This document shows, piece by piece, positions 34,148-43,444 of a stretch of 64,000 nucleotides of DNA. This DNA is from Acidobacteriota bacterium. GTDB taxonomy: Bacteria > Actinomycetota > Acidimicrobiia > Acidimicrobiales > RAAP-2. Made by a program: the position numbers and the translations under genes. Location: contig JAGXBH010000002.1 of assembly GCA_018971185.1 (NCBI GenBank), positions 48,977 to 112,976 on the forward strand, written 5' to 3'. Under the pieces are notes generated by a model. That model had not been told where the DNA came from. It made no database searches and was given only the letters and a program-made list of their open reading frames with translations. Each line of letters begins with the position of its first letter. Position 1 is the stretch's first letter.

Positions 34148-35677
34148 GTGGCGCTGACCTTCACCGAGTTCCAGGCCCTCGTCGACGAGGGCTTCAACAC
34201 CATCGCCCTCACCGAGACGCTGCAGCTCGACCGCGACACGCCCGTCTCGATCTATCAGCGCTTCGACGACGGTCGGGCCTTCTGCCTCCTCGAGAGCGCG
34301 GCGCTCGGCGACGACACGGGCCGCTACTCCTTCATCGGGCTCGACCGCCAGTGGCGGCTCCACTCATTGGGAGACGACGTGCGCCTCGAGGGGCGCGACG
34401 ATGCCCCCCGGGCCGACGGGGCGATGGCGACCCTGCGATCGCTCCTCGCCACCTACCGAACCCACGCCCCGGCGGACCTCCCGTCGTTCTTCGGGGGTGC
34501 CGTGGGATTCGTCACCTACGACTACGTGCGCCAGCTCGAGGACCTCCCCCGCGACGACGACCCCCATCCGTGGCCCGACGTGGATTTCTCCTTCCCCGGC
34601 AGCGTCCTGATATGCGACCACCTACGCCACTCGACGACCGTCGTCGTCCTGGCGACCGTGGCGGAGGGCGGCTCACCCCGTGACGCCTACGACGTCGCGA
34701 CGGCGCACCTCGAGTCGATCGTCGCCACGCTGCTCGCCCCCGCGCCGCAGACGGACCCCGACGTCGAGCGCATGGTCGCCACGGCTCCCACCCAGCGAGC
34801 GCGCATCGACGTGCGCGCGATCGCCTCACGGCTCTCGAACTTCACCCTGGAGCAGTACCGCGACGTCGTCGTGCGCGCACGCGAGTACATCTTCGCCGGC
34901 GACATCTTCCAAGTCGTGCCCTCCCAGCAGTTCACGCGCCCCACCACCGTGACGCCACTCAACCTGTATCGGGTCCTGCGCGCCCTGAACCCCTCGCCCT
35001 ACATGTACCTCGTCGACACCGGCGACTCCCAGATCGTGGGCGCCTCGCCCGAGATGCTCGTGCGCGTCGAGAACCGCGAGGTCACCACACGGCCGATCGC
35101 GGGTACGCGGCCCCGCGGCGCGAACGAGGAGCGCGACCGCGAACTCGAGGCCGAGATCCTGGGCGACGACAAGGAGATCGCCGAGCACGTCATGCTGGTC
35201 GACCTCGGCCGCAACGACGTGGGCCGCGTCTCGGTCCCCGGGACGGTCCGGGTGCAGCGACTGGCCCACGTGGAGCGCTTCAGCCACTTGATGCACCTCG
35301 TCTCGCAGGTGAGCGGGCGCCTGCGCGACGGGCTCGACGCCTTCGACGCTTTCGACGCTCTCTTCCCCGCGGGAACGCTCAGTGGCGCGCCCAAGGTGCG
35401 CGCGATGCAGATCATCGATGAGTTCGAGCCCGTGCGGCGTGGGCCCTACGGCGGCGCCCTGGGCTACTTCTCGTTGCGCGGGGACGCGGATTTCGCCATC
35501 ACCATTCGCACGGTCGCGCTGCGCGACGCCACGGCCACGGTGCAGGCCGGTGGCGGCATCGTGGCGGACTCGCAACCAGACTTCGAGTACCAGGAGTGCA
35601 TCTCGAAGGCCTCCGCCCCTCTGCTCGCCCTCGAGATCGTCGACCCCCTGGCGTCGGGTCCACTTCAGAAGACCTGA
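34148..35677 (+). CDS. trpE: Anthranilate synthase component I
   Basis: Converts chorismate to anthranilate, first step of tryptophan synthesis. 509 aa. LLES at 47-50 is the tryptophan feedback site, which separates TrpE from PabB. Catalytic blocks: SPEMLVRV, TRPIAGTRPRG, DLGRNDVGRV, LFPAGTLSGAPKVRA, GGALGYFSL and ISKASAPL. AAGGAG abuts the GTG directly; with the TAACCT box 6 nt upstream the message is more likely leaderless. Confidence 0.96.
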   Translation: MALTFTEFQALVDEGFNTIALTETLQLDRDTPVSIYQRFDDGRAFCLLESAALGDDTGRYSFIGLDRQWRLHSLGDDVRLEGRDDAPRADGAMATLRSLLATYRTHAPADLPSFFGGAVGFVTYDYVRQLEDLPRDDDPHPWPDVDFSFPGSVLICDHLRHSTTVVVLATVAEGGSPRDAYDVATAHLESIVATLLAPAPQTDPDVERMVATAPTQRARIDVRAIASRLSNFTLEQYRDVVVRAREYIFAGDIFQVVPSQQFTRPTTVTPLNLYRVLRALNPSPYMYLVDTGDSQIVGASPEMLVRVENREVTTRPIAGTRPRGANEERDRELEAEILGDDKEIAEHVMLVDLGRNDVGRVSVPGTVRVQRLAHVERFSHLMHLVSQVSGRLRDGLDAFDAFDALFPAGTLSGAPKVRAMQIIDEFEPVRRGPYGGALGYFSLRGDADFAITIRTVALRDATATVQAGGGIVADSQPDFEYQECISKASAPLLALEIVDPLASGPLQKT

Positions 35678-35690
35678 GACCGGCGACGAC

Positions 35691-37805
35691 GTGCCAGCAC
35701 GCGGCCTCCGTAGTGGCGCCGGGAGGGCGCTTCGCGAAGCCTTCGACGTCAATCTGCACTCGATCGCGCCGATACGCGGGCTGATCACCGCCGTCCCGGT
35801 GGTGGCTGTCTTCGCCACCGGTCTGGCCGCGGGCGACCCGCGGGCCGCGATCACCATGGCGGTGGGCGCGAACCTGCTCGCCATCGTCTCACTGGTGGCG
35901 GCGCCCAAATTGCCCCTGCGCCTCGCCCTTCTTGACGCCGCGGCGCTGGGGGTGTCGGTGGTCCTGGGCACCCTGAGCGCATCGACGCCCTGGCTGCACA
36001 CGCTACTGCTCGTGCCCCTGTGCTTCGTGGCCGGCATGGCCGTCCTCTTCGGCCAGACGCAGGCCGTCCTCGGCTCCCAGGCGATCGTCGCCTACGTCGT
36101 GCTGGGCCGGTTCTCGGGCTCGCTGCCCACCGCACTGAACCTGGGACTGCTGGTCACCCTCGGATCGATGATCGAGGTGGCGGCGCTGTTGGTGCTGCGC
36201 CTCCCGCCGACGTTGCGCTACCAGCGCGCCATGGTCGCCGACGCCCTCAACGCCCTCTCCGCCTACGCCACGACCCCGGCCGAGGAATCAGCGATGAGCG
36301 TGCTCGTCAGTATCGACGCGGCCCAGCGCGTGCTCTCGCCCCTCTCCCTCTTCGGTCGCAGTGACGACCGCGACCTGCGCAGCATCATCGACCAGGTGCG
36401 CCGGTCGCGCCTCGACTTCACGACTCTGGCGGGTCTGCGCACGCGCCTCGCCGAGATCGACCCCACCCTGCTCCCCGAGATCCACGACGCCCTCGGTGCC
36501 GTGGCTGAGGGCGCGACCCGACTCGCGGTGGCGGTGCGGCGGCCCGATGAACCCGTGGCGTGGCGTGAGAGCGAGCGGCGACTGCGTCAACTCATCGACG
36601 ACCTGCGAGCCCGACTCGCCGCGGGCGACTTGTCACGTGACGTCGACGCCATCATGTCCCAAGTCCTCGCGCACCTCGAGGCTCTGGGGGGGCAACTGCG
36701 CTCGATGGGCAACCTCGTTGCTCGTGAGTCCTTGGACGCACCACGCGGCGTCTGGCGACTCGACGTGCGCTGGGGAGGTCTCGCTCGACCCCACTTGCGC
36801 GAGAATCTCGCCCTGGTGCGCGACAATCTGACGAGAGAATCGGTAGCGCTTCGACACGCGGTGCGCCTCGTCGTCGCGGTGCTCGTGGCCACCGGCCTCG
36901 CCCATCTCTTGGACCTCCCACGCGGGTACTGGGTCGCCTTCGCCGTGGCCGTGATCCTCAAACCCGACTACAGCACGCTGCTTCGTCGCGGAGTGGGGCG
37001 CGTGGTGGGCACGGCCCTGGGCGCCTCGCTGGCCGCGATAGTGGTGAGCGAACTGCACCCCTCCTACGCCCTCAGCGCGGTGCTCATCGGCGTCGTCGCC
37101 ACCCTGGCCTACAGCGCGTGGCCGGCGAGCTTCTCGGTCGCCATTGGACTGGTCACCTCGCTCGTGCTCATCCTGCTGTCGGTGAGTTCCACCAATTCCG
37201 TGGGAACCGCGCTCGACCGGCTCATCGACGTCGTGCTGGGTGCGGTCATCTCCGCCGCCACGTACGTGTTGTGGCCGTCGTCTCCCGCGCACGACGTGCG
37301 CCAGAGCGAGGTGTCACTCTTCAACGCGCTGGCGCGCTACCTTGACGAGGTACTGCGGTTCTGCTTCGGCGAGACCGACGACGTGTCGGCCATCTCCGCG
37401 AGCTCGCGGGTGGCCCACTTCCGATTCGCCGCGGCCGAAGCCGCCGTGGCGCGATCGCTCGAGGAGCCCGCCGCCACCCGGGCCGACCCCCAGGTCCAAC
37501 GCGGCCTGCTGGTGAGCGGGTTGCGCATCCTGCGAGCCACGCACGCGCTGCGCTTCTCAGCGGAGCGTGGTGAGCGCGTCGCCGCCACCCCCGCGCTCAC
37601 CTCGCTGCGCGCCACCCTGGTGGACGCCCTCAACGACCTCGATAAGGCCGTGACGTTATCTCACTTCGCGACGCCGCGCGAGGCGTATCGTCACGCCCTG
37701 AGCGACCTCACCGGCGAGCGAGCGCCGGAGTCGCTGACCTCGAACCTCGACGAGATCGTCAACGCCACCAACACCGCGACCCACCTGATGCCCGTCGGCA
37801 CCTGA
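35691..37805 (+). CDS. FUSC-family inner membrane transporter (aromatic acid exporter-like)
   Basis: 704 aa from the GTG 13 nt after trpE. Two bundles of membrane helices (about 20-165 and 380-520), separated and followed by cytosolic helical domains. The second bundle (RHAVRLVVAVLVATGLAHLLDLPRGYW, then LKPDYSTLLRRGVGRVVGTALGA, read as two blocks of 20 or fewer) is the FUSC domain with its GR(V)xGT motif. Placement after trpE hints at export of aromatic or anthranilate-like acids; that is inference. Confidence 0.8.
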   Translation: MPARGLRSGAGRALREAFDVNLHSIAPIRGLITAVPVVAVFATGLAAGDPRAAITMAVGANLLAIVSLVAAPKLPLRLALLDAAALGVSVVLGTLSASTPWLHTLLLVPLCFVAGMAVLFGQTQAVLGSQAIVAYVVLGRFSGSLPTALNLGLLVTLGSMIEVAALLVLRLPPTLRYQRAMVADALNALSAYATTPAEESAMSVLVSIDAAQRVLSPLSLFGRSDDRDLRSIIDQVRRSRLDFTTLAGLRTRLAEIDPTLLPEIHDALGAVAEGATRLAVAVRRPDEPVAWRESERRLRQLIDDLRARLAAGDLSRDVDAIMSQVLAHLEALGGQLRSMGNLVARESLDAPRGVWRLDVRWGGLARPHLRENLALVRDNLTRESVALRHAVRLVVAVLVATGLAHLLDLPRGYWVAFAVAVILKPDYSTLLRRGVGRVVGTALGASLAAIVVSELHPSYALSAVLIGVVATLAYSAWPASFSVAIGLVTSLVLILLSVSSTNSVGTALDRLIDVVLGAVISAATYVLWPSSPAHDVRQSEVSLFNALARYLDEVLRFCFGETDDVSAISASSRVAHFRFAAAEAAVARSLEEPAATRADPQVQRGLLVSGLRILRATHALRFSAERGERVAATPALTSLRATLVDALNDLDKAVTLSHFATPREAYRHALSDLTGERAPESLTSNLDEIVNATNTATHLMPVGT

Positions 37806-37895
37806 GGAGCCTCCCCCGTTGGGCGTCGGTGCCGAAACCAGAGTAAGAATGACGTGAGGGCCTGATGGCCCCAAGGAGTTCGTGGGGAGGTCAAC

Positions 37896-39530
37896 GTGGA
37901 CCGTCGCAGCAGTCGACTCGAGTGGCAAGAGGCGTACGAGCACACCAGCGCGGCCCACAGCCGCGCGACGACGCAATCGGGCACGCCTCTCGCGCCCGTC
38001 TACGGACCCGGCGACGGGGAGTTCCCCGGGGTCTACCCCTACACCCGCGGTATCCATCCAGCGATGTACCGGTCGAAGTTGTGGACCATGCGGATGTTCG
38101 CGGGCTTCGGCACCGCCCCCGAGACCAACGAGAGGTTCCATCAGATCATCGACGCGGGTGGTACGGGGATATCCACGGCCTACGACATGCCGACCCTGCT
38201 CGGCATCGACACCGACGACGAGCGGGCTCGCGGCGAGGTCGGGCGCTGCGGCGTGGCCATCGACACGATCGAGGACGTGGCCGACCTCTACGCCGGCATC
38301 GACTTGGCCGCGATCACGACGTCCATGACGATCAACGCACCCGCGGCCGCGATCTTCGCGATGTTCGTCGCCAGCGCCGAGGACCAGGGCGTCGAACGGG
38401 CGCGACTCGGGGGCACCCTCCAGAACGACATCTTGAAGGAGTACCAGGCCCAGCACGAGTACGTCTTCCCCCCGCGCCCCTCGCTACGCCTGGTCCGCGA
38501 CACCGTCGTGTTCGCGACGCGAGAGATGCCGCGCTGGCACCCCCTGTCCGTCTCGGGTTACCACATCCGCGAGGCGGGCTCCACGGCGGCCCAGGAGGTC
38601 GCCTTCACCCTGGCCAACGCCTTCGCCTACGTCGAACTGTCACGGCGCGCGGGACTCGCCGTCGACAGCTTCGCGCCGAAGCTGTCGTTCTTCTTCAACG
38701 CCCATATCGACTTCTTCGAGGAGGTGGCCAAGTACCGTTGCGCTCGGCGCCTCTGGGCCAGGTGGATGCGCGACTACTACGGCGCCCTCGACGAGAGGTC
38801 CTGGCAGCTACGCTTCCACGCCCAAACGGCCGGCGTCTCGCTGACGGCCCAGCAGCCCGACAACAACCACGCCCGCACCGCCATCGAGGCACTCGCCGCG
38901 GTCTTAGGTGGAGCGCAGTCGCTGCACACCAATTCCTTCGACGAAGCCTGGTCGCTGCCGTCGTCGGACGCGGCCCGGATCGCCCTGCGCACTCAACAGG
39001 TCATCGCCTACGAGACCAACGTGACCCAGGTGGCCGATCCACTCGGCGGTAGTTGGTTCGTGGAGGAGCTCACCGATCAACTGGAGCGTGAGGTCGGCGC
39101 GCTGCTCGAGGAACTCCTCGAACTCGGTCGGGGGTCCCTGCTCGAAGGCTGCCTCACGGCCATCGACCAAGGATGGTTCGACGAGCACATCACCGAGGCC
39201 GCCTACGCGCACGAACGCGCCGTCCAACGTGGTGAACGCCTCGTGGTGGGCGTCAACGCCTTCGTCGACGCCACTTCCGCGCCCGCCCCGACGAACCAGG
39301 TGGCCCCCGACACCGAGGCGCGCCAACGGGCCCGCCTGGCCGAAGTGCGCCTCGCCCGCGACGCCACGGCGGTCACCCGCGCCCTCGACGAGTTGCGCGC
39401 CGACGCGCGCGACTCCGAGGTCAATCTCATGACGGCCCTGATGGCGGCGTCACGCGCGCGCGCCAGCGTCGGTGAGATCATGGATGCCCTGGCCGACGTG
39501 TTCGGTCGCTACCGCGTCGCGCCGCGATGA
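37896..39530 (+). CDS. Coenzyme B12-dependent acyl-CoA mutase large subunit, isobutyryl-CoA mutase type
   Basis: 544 aa TIM-barrel subunit of the methylmalonyl-CoA mutase family. [11 protein letters not shown] and [11 protein letters not shown] are family blocks. Two residues that set specificity differ from methylmalonyl-CoA mutase: the Tyr of RQYAGFST is F68 (MFAGFGTA), and the Arg of FMVRN is Q186 (YQAQHEY). Phe plus Gln at these sites is the isobutyryl-CoA/n-butyryl-CoA mutase pattern (IcmA). A GGGAGG site precedes the GTG by 5 nt. The B12 domain is a separate gene overlapping by 4 bp. Confidence 0.88.
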   Translation: MDRRSSRLEWQEAYEHTSAAHSRATTQSGTPLAPVYGPGDGEFPGVYPYTRGIHPAMYRSKLWTMRMFAGFGTAPETNERFHQIIDAGGTGISTAYDMPTLLGIDTDDERARGEVGRCGVAIDTIEDVADLYAGIDLAAITTSMTINAPAAAIFAMFVASAEDQGVERARLGGTLQNDILKEYQAQHEYVFPPRPSLRLVRDTVVFATREMPRWHPLSVSGYHIREAGSTAAQEVAFTLANAFAYVELSRRAGLAVDSFAPKLSFFFNAHIDFFEEVAKYRCARRLWARWMRDYYGALDERSWQLRFHAQTAGVSLTAQQPDNNHARTAIEALAAVLGGAQSLHTNSFDEAWSLPSSDAARIALRTQQVIAYETNVTQVADPLGGSWFVEELTDQLEREVGALLEELLELGRGSLLEGCLTAIDQGWFDEHITEAAYAHERAVQRGERLVVGVNAFVDATSAPAPTNQVAPDTEARQRARLAEVRLARDATAVTRALDELRADARDSEVNLMTALMAASRARASVGEIMDALADVFGRYRVAPR

Positions 39531-39916
39531 CCACGCGCGTCCTCATCGCCAAGGTCGGCCTCGACGGGCACGATCGCGGGGTCAACGTGATCGCCCGACT
39601 CCTACGCGACGCCGGCATGGAGGTCGTCTACACCGGACTCTTCCAGACGCCCGAGGCGGTCGCGCGTACCGCCATCGACGAGGACGTGGACGTGGTGGGG
39701 CTCTCGATCCTCTCGGGCGCGCACCTCACGCTGGTACCCCTCGTGATCGCGGCGCTACGGACCTCGGGTTGCGACGTCCCCGTGGTCGTCGGAGGGATCA
39801 TCCCCCAGGAGGACGTGGCGGCACTGCACAGCGCGGGGGTCGCCGCCACCTTCGGTCCCGGCTCTTCGATGCAGGACATCGTGGCCACCATCGAGGATCT
39901 CGTTCCGGCCCACTAG
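39527..39916 (+). CDS. Cobalamin-binding small subunit of acyl-CoA mutase
   Basis: 129 aa. The B12 lower-ligand motif DxHxxG is seen as DGHDRG (His15), followed by LSILSGAH and the GGIIP loop. Together with the large subunit it forms the split, IcmA/IcmB-like, holoenzyme. The G-protein chaperone (MeaB) that usually protects such enzymes is not in the window. Confidence 0.92.
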   Translation: MTTRVLIAKVGLDGHDRGVNVIARLLRDAGMEVVYTGLFQTPEAVARTAIDEDVDVVGLSILSGAHLTLVPLVIAALRTSGCDVPVVVGGIIPQEDVAALHSAGVAATFGPGSSMQDIVATIEDLVPAH

Positions 39917-39970
39917 TGCGCACGACGACCGTCGTGCACGACCCGAGGACCAGCACCCGTCAGGGTCCCC

Positions 39971-42364
39971 TCAACGCGCGCCCTCGCCCAAGCGGCTCAG
40001 GCCGAAACCGATTTCGAGGGCGAGGTCCTCGAGGACCGTCAGGACCTCGGAGTTGAAGGCGCGCGGCTCCATGGCGTACACCTGCCAGCTCCCGTCCACG
40101 CGGCCGTCGACCACGACGGGGATCGCGGCCGCCGACCGGAAACCGTGACGGCGCGCGGCCTCGGACCAGGGCGCGAAGGAGGGGTCGCCGTCGATGTCGC
40201 TCACGGTGCAGATCTGACCGGAACGTATCGCTCGTCCGGCGGGTCCCGAACCGAGGCGGTCGTCCGCCCAGTGCACCTCGATCCCCTCGAGATAGGACTC
40301 GTGACCCACGCTGGTGGCGTGCACCTGGACCGTCGAGCGCTCGTCGTCCATCCTCTTGCCGTACCAGGCGAAGAGGTAACCACCCTCGTGCACCGCCACT
40401 TGGCACATCTGGCTCAGGAGGTCCGTGGTGGTGCTCACCCTCATCAGGACGCGGGTTCCAGCGGAGATCGTGCGAAGCGCGCGAGCGATGACCACTTCCG
40501 CCTCGCAGTTCCTCAGCGCCACGGCCACGCCATTGATGCGCCCCCCCTCGCCGCGGGTGGGTTGGGCGTGGACCTTCATCCATACGAAGTCGCCCGAGGA
40601 ATGGCGTACGCGAATCATCAACTCTTCCAGGGTCTCACCCAGGTGCAGGAGTCGACGCCACGCGAGGACCCGGGCGTGGTCCTCGACGAAGATCAGGTCG
40701 AGGACGCTGTGACCGATCAGGTCCTGGGGCCACCATCCCAATTGCGCGTTCGCCGACGGCGACACCCAGATGAGGTCGCCCTCGAGGTTCACTCGATAGA
40801 CGACGTCCGATACGTTCTCTGCGAGCAAGCGGTAGGTCTCCTCGGTCTCCTCGATGCGTTGGCGCTGGCGCACGCGCTCGTCGATGTCGTGAAGGGCCGT
40901 GATCAAGGTATCCCCCTCGCCACTGAGTCCCCTCACCTGACGCGTGCGCTGGAGCATCCAACGCAGGTTGCCCGTGGAGGTGAGATAGCGGACCTCGATC
41001 GCGTCGGCCGTGGCCACCCTCGCGGGCGATTCGTCGGCGAAGCCCGCACGCTCACGGTCCTCCACGTAGACCAACTCGGCGAGTCGACGCCCGACGACCT
41101 CGTCGGGGCGCCGGCCCAGTAGCGCCAGCAATGAGGGCGAGGCCCACTCGATCTCCCCCGAGGCCGCGCAGGCGAACACCACGTCGTCGACGCTCTCGGC
41201 GAGCATCCGGAAGCGACTCTCGGACTGGACCAGGGCCCGCTGACTCGCGACGTCGTCGTGGGCGTCGCGCCACGAGGTGACCCGCACTCGCTCCTGGGTC
41301 GCGTGGTCCACCACCTCGCGCGAGCGCATCGACACCCACCGGTACGTGGAGTCACTCATCAGCATGCGCAGCGTCAACGTCGACGGCGGCGTCGCGTCGG
41401 GCGCGCGGTAGAACGTCTGCAGCGAGGTTCGGTCGTCGGGGTGGACCAGTTCGGCCAAGGAGCGACCGATCACGTCGTCGACCCGCAGGTCCAGTAGCCG
41501 TTCGACGAACGGTGAGACCCATTCGATGACGCCGCGACGTTCCAGGGCGATGACGTCGCTGCCGTGCTCGGCCATGAGCCGGTACCGCTCGTCGGCGAGG
41601 TCGGCCGCCGCGGTCGCGGCCACCTCGTGGTCGATCAGGTGCAACCCGGCGATGAAACCGGACGCAGCGCCGGTGGTCGCCTGACGGTGCGCGAGGACAC
41701 CGAAGTGGTGCACGACTCCGTCCTTCCCCTTGAGGCGCAGTCGGAAGCGAGCGCTGTCCCCGCTATCAAGTTGGTCTCGCACGACGGCGCGCGTCGCCTC
41801 GTCCTCGGGCAACGTGAGGTCGGCGAGGAGGGTCCCGCGCAGTTCCTCCGCGTCGTAGCCGAGGACCGACGTGACCGTGTCGAAGACCCACTCGATGCGC
41901 CCCAGTGCGTCGGTGCGCAAGATGACGTCAGAGGAGTTCGCTAGGAGCAGTCGATAGCTCTCGACGAGCTCTCGCGCCTCACGCGAGTCGTTGTAGGTGT
42001 AGGCGACGAGCTCCCCACAGGCGGAGGCGCGAATACTGAAACGCCCCGTGGTCTCGACGCGCGACGTCACGAGGGCCACGTCGTGCATTTCCTTGGTCGA
42101 CTGCGCGTCGACCACTCCGGCCAGGAAACCGATCAACTCGTCAGCCACCTCGGGCGACCACGCGCCACGTACGCTGGTGGCGAGCAGTTCGCGGCGGTCC
42201 CGGCCGAGGAATTGACACGCGGACTCGCTCACCTCCACGTAGTCGAAGTCGCGTATCCGACCCGTGTCGTCACGGCGGGCCCTGGCAGCGACGACCGGGT
42301 CGAGGGCCGCCGTGAGGGCGAGTCCCAGGATGTGGGTGCGATCGGACACCTCCGGGCTCGTCAA
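39971..42364 (-). CDS. Multi-PAS/GAF sensory protein without output domain
   Basis: About 797 aa. One divergent N-terminal and four clear PAS domains in a row (roughly 10-125, 135-255, 262-375, 385-505, 512-630; YRLLxxxSDV..., then IEWVSP and GRSLAELVHPDD-like motifs), then a C-terminal GAF domain with WADDRLGSGPAGRAI. No histidine kinase, GGDEF, EAL, HTH or PP2C domain follows. It has no membrane helices, so it is cytosolic. A GGAGGG site is 6 nt before the TTG at 42364 and 3 nt before the TTG at 42367, so the former is preferred. Probably acts through a partner. Confidence 0.85.
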   Translation of the reverse strand: MTSPEVSDRTHILGLALTAALDPVVAARARRDDTGRIRDFDYVEVSESACQFLGRDRRELLATSVRGAWSPEVADELIGFLAGVVDAQSTKEMHDVALVTSRVETTGRFSIRASACGELVAYTYNDSREARELVESYRLLLANSSDVILRTDALGRIEWVFDTVTSVLGYDAEELRGTLLADLTLPEDEATRAVVRDQLDSGDSARFRLRLKGKDGVVHHFGVLAHRQATTGAASGFIAGLHLIDHEVAATAAADLADERYRLMAEHGSDVIALERRGVIEWVSPFVERLLDLRVDDVIGRSLAELVHPDDRTSLQTFYRAPDATPPSTLTLRMLMSDSTYRWVSMRSREVVDHATQERVRVTSWRDAHDDVASQRALVQSESRFRMLAESVDDVVFACAASGEIEWASPSLLALLGRRPDEVVGRRLAELVYVEDRERAGFADESPARVATADAIEVRYLTSTGNLRWMLQRTRQVRGLSGEGDTLITALHDIDERVRQRQRIEETEETYRLLAENVSDVVYRVNLEGDLIWVSPSANAQLGWWPQDLIGHSVLDLIFVEDHARVLAWRRLLHLGETLEELMIRVRHSSGDFVWMKVHAQPTRGEGGRINGVAVALRNCEAEVVIARALRTISAGTRVLMRVSTTTDLLSQMCQVAVHEGGYLFAWYGKRMDDERSTVQVHATSVGHESYLEGIEVHWADDRLGSGPAGRAIRSGQICTVSDIDGDPSFAPWSEAARRHGFRSAAAIPVVVDGRVDGSWQVYAMEPRAFNSEVLTVLEDLALEIGFGLSRLGEGAR

Positions 42365-42386
42365 CAACTTCCCTCCTCAGCCGCTC

Positions 42387-42452
42387 ACGGGCGAATCATG
42401 ATCGATTCCCTGCGCACCATCTTGGTGCCCTCAGGGCCGTCGAGACCCATGA
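42387..42452 (-). CDS. Possible 21-codon upstream reading frame
   Basis: ATG at 42452, ending TGA at 42387, 22 nt before the PAS gene start. The peptide begins MGLDGPEGTK and is basic in its second half; 17 of 21 third positions are G or C, like real genes here. A GTG four codons upstream extends it. No ribosome site is obvious. Could be a leader peptide or chance. Confidence 0.25.
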
Positions 42453-42694
42453 CTTGAGTCACTTCATAAATCCGTGACCTTTGACCATGGAAGGGCCGAG
42501 GGCGCGTGACGCCCGCGCCACCACGCCACTGCCTCGGCGGCGCCGAGGACCATCGGTCCGGTCACGTCACGCCTCGCTCCCGCTAGACCGTGCAGTACCG
42601 CGGGTGGGCGATCGCGACAGGTCGTGACGACGCCGCACCTGACGACGAGGGGGGCCGTGGGACTCGCCGTAGTGAGAGCACGAGACGTCCGTCG
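42453..42694. other. Intergenic region between PAS gene and methyltransferase gene
   Basis: Divergent regulatory space for the PAS gene (minus) and the methyltransferase (plus). GC-rich, with several short palindromes but no clear promoter pair, riboswitch or terminator that I can support. Confidence 0.4.
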
Positions 42695-43444
42695 ATGAAG
42701 GCGCTCGGTCGACGGCTACGAAGGAGCCGCGAGGATGCCAACGGGTTCTCCCAGGCGCTCTTCGCCCCCCTGGCGCCGCGCTACGACGCGATGGCGACGC
42801 TCCTCTCGTTCGGTCAAGACCCCCGCTGGCGCTCGGCCATGGTGCACCGCGTGGGCGGCGTGGAGCCCCGGCTGGTCCTGGACGTCGCGTGCGGCACCGG
42901 CGCCGTCATCTCCAGGCTCACCACGAGGACCGACGCGCACGTCGTCGGTGTCGATCTCAGTGAACCGATGCTGAGGCGCGCTCGCCGGAGATTCACTGGC
43001 GGCGCGCGCAGCGCGCGCGTGCACCTGGTACGCGCACGCGCCGAGCAGTTGCCCTTCGCCGACGCCACCTTCGACGCCGTCACGTTCACCTATCTGCTTC
43101 GCTACGTCGAGGACCCCGCCGCCACGTTGCGCGAACTCGCTCGCGTGCTGCGACCCGGCGGTGCCATCTCCTCGGTCGAGTTCGCGGTCCCTTCGCGGCG
43201 CGTGTGGTGGATGGCCTGGTGGACGTACACCCGGGCCGTCCTCCCTCTCGCGGGCTACCTCCTCGGAGGAAGGGGGTGGTGGACCGTGGGTCGCTTCCTC
43301 GGCCCCTCCATCTCACGTCACTACCGTCGATTCAACCTGGAGTGGATCCGCGCCGCGTGGGGCCGCGCCGGCGTCGAGCACGTCGAGGTCCGCGCGATGA
43401 GTCTCGGCGGCGGTGTCGTCATCTCGGGCTACCGACGGGGCTAG
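42695..43444 (+). CDS. SAM-dependent methyltransferase (UbiE/MenG-like)
   Basis: 249 aa from the ATG at 42695; longer forms upstream have poor sequence. Motif I LDVACGTGAVISRL binds SAM, followed by VVGVDLSEPMLRRAR, FADATFDAVTFTYLLRYVED and LRVLRPGG-like motifs typical of UbiE/MenG. APLAPRYDAMATLLSFGQD near the start matches the UbiE entry block. Overlaps the next gene at TAGTG. May methylate a quinone or prenyl lipid. Confidence 0.85.
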   Translation: MKALGRRLRRSREDANGFSQALFAPLAPRYDAMATLLSFGQDPRWRSAMVHRVGGVEPRLVLDVACGTGAVISRLTTRTDAHVVGVDLSEPMLRRARRRFTGGARSARVHLVRARAEQLPFADATFDAVTFTYLLRYVEDPAATLRELARVLRPGGAISSVEFAVPSRRVWWMAWWTYTRAVLPLAGYLLGGRGWWTVGRFLGPSISRHYRRFNLEWIRAAWGRAGVEHVEVRAMSLGGGVVISGYRRG

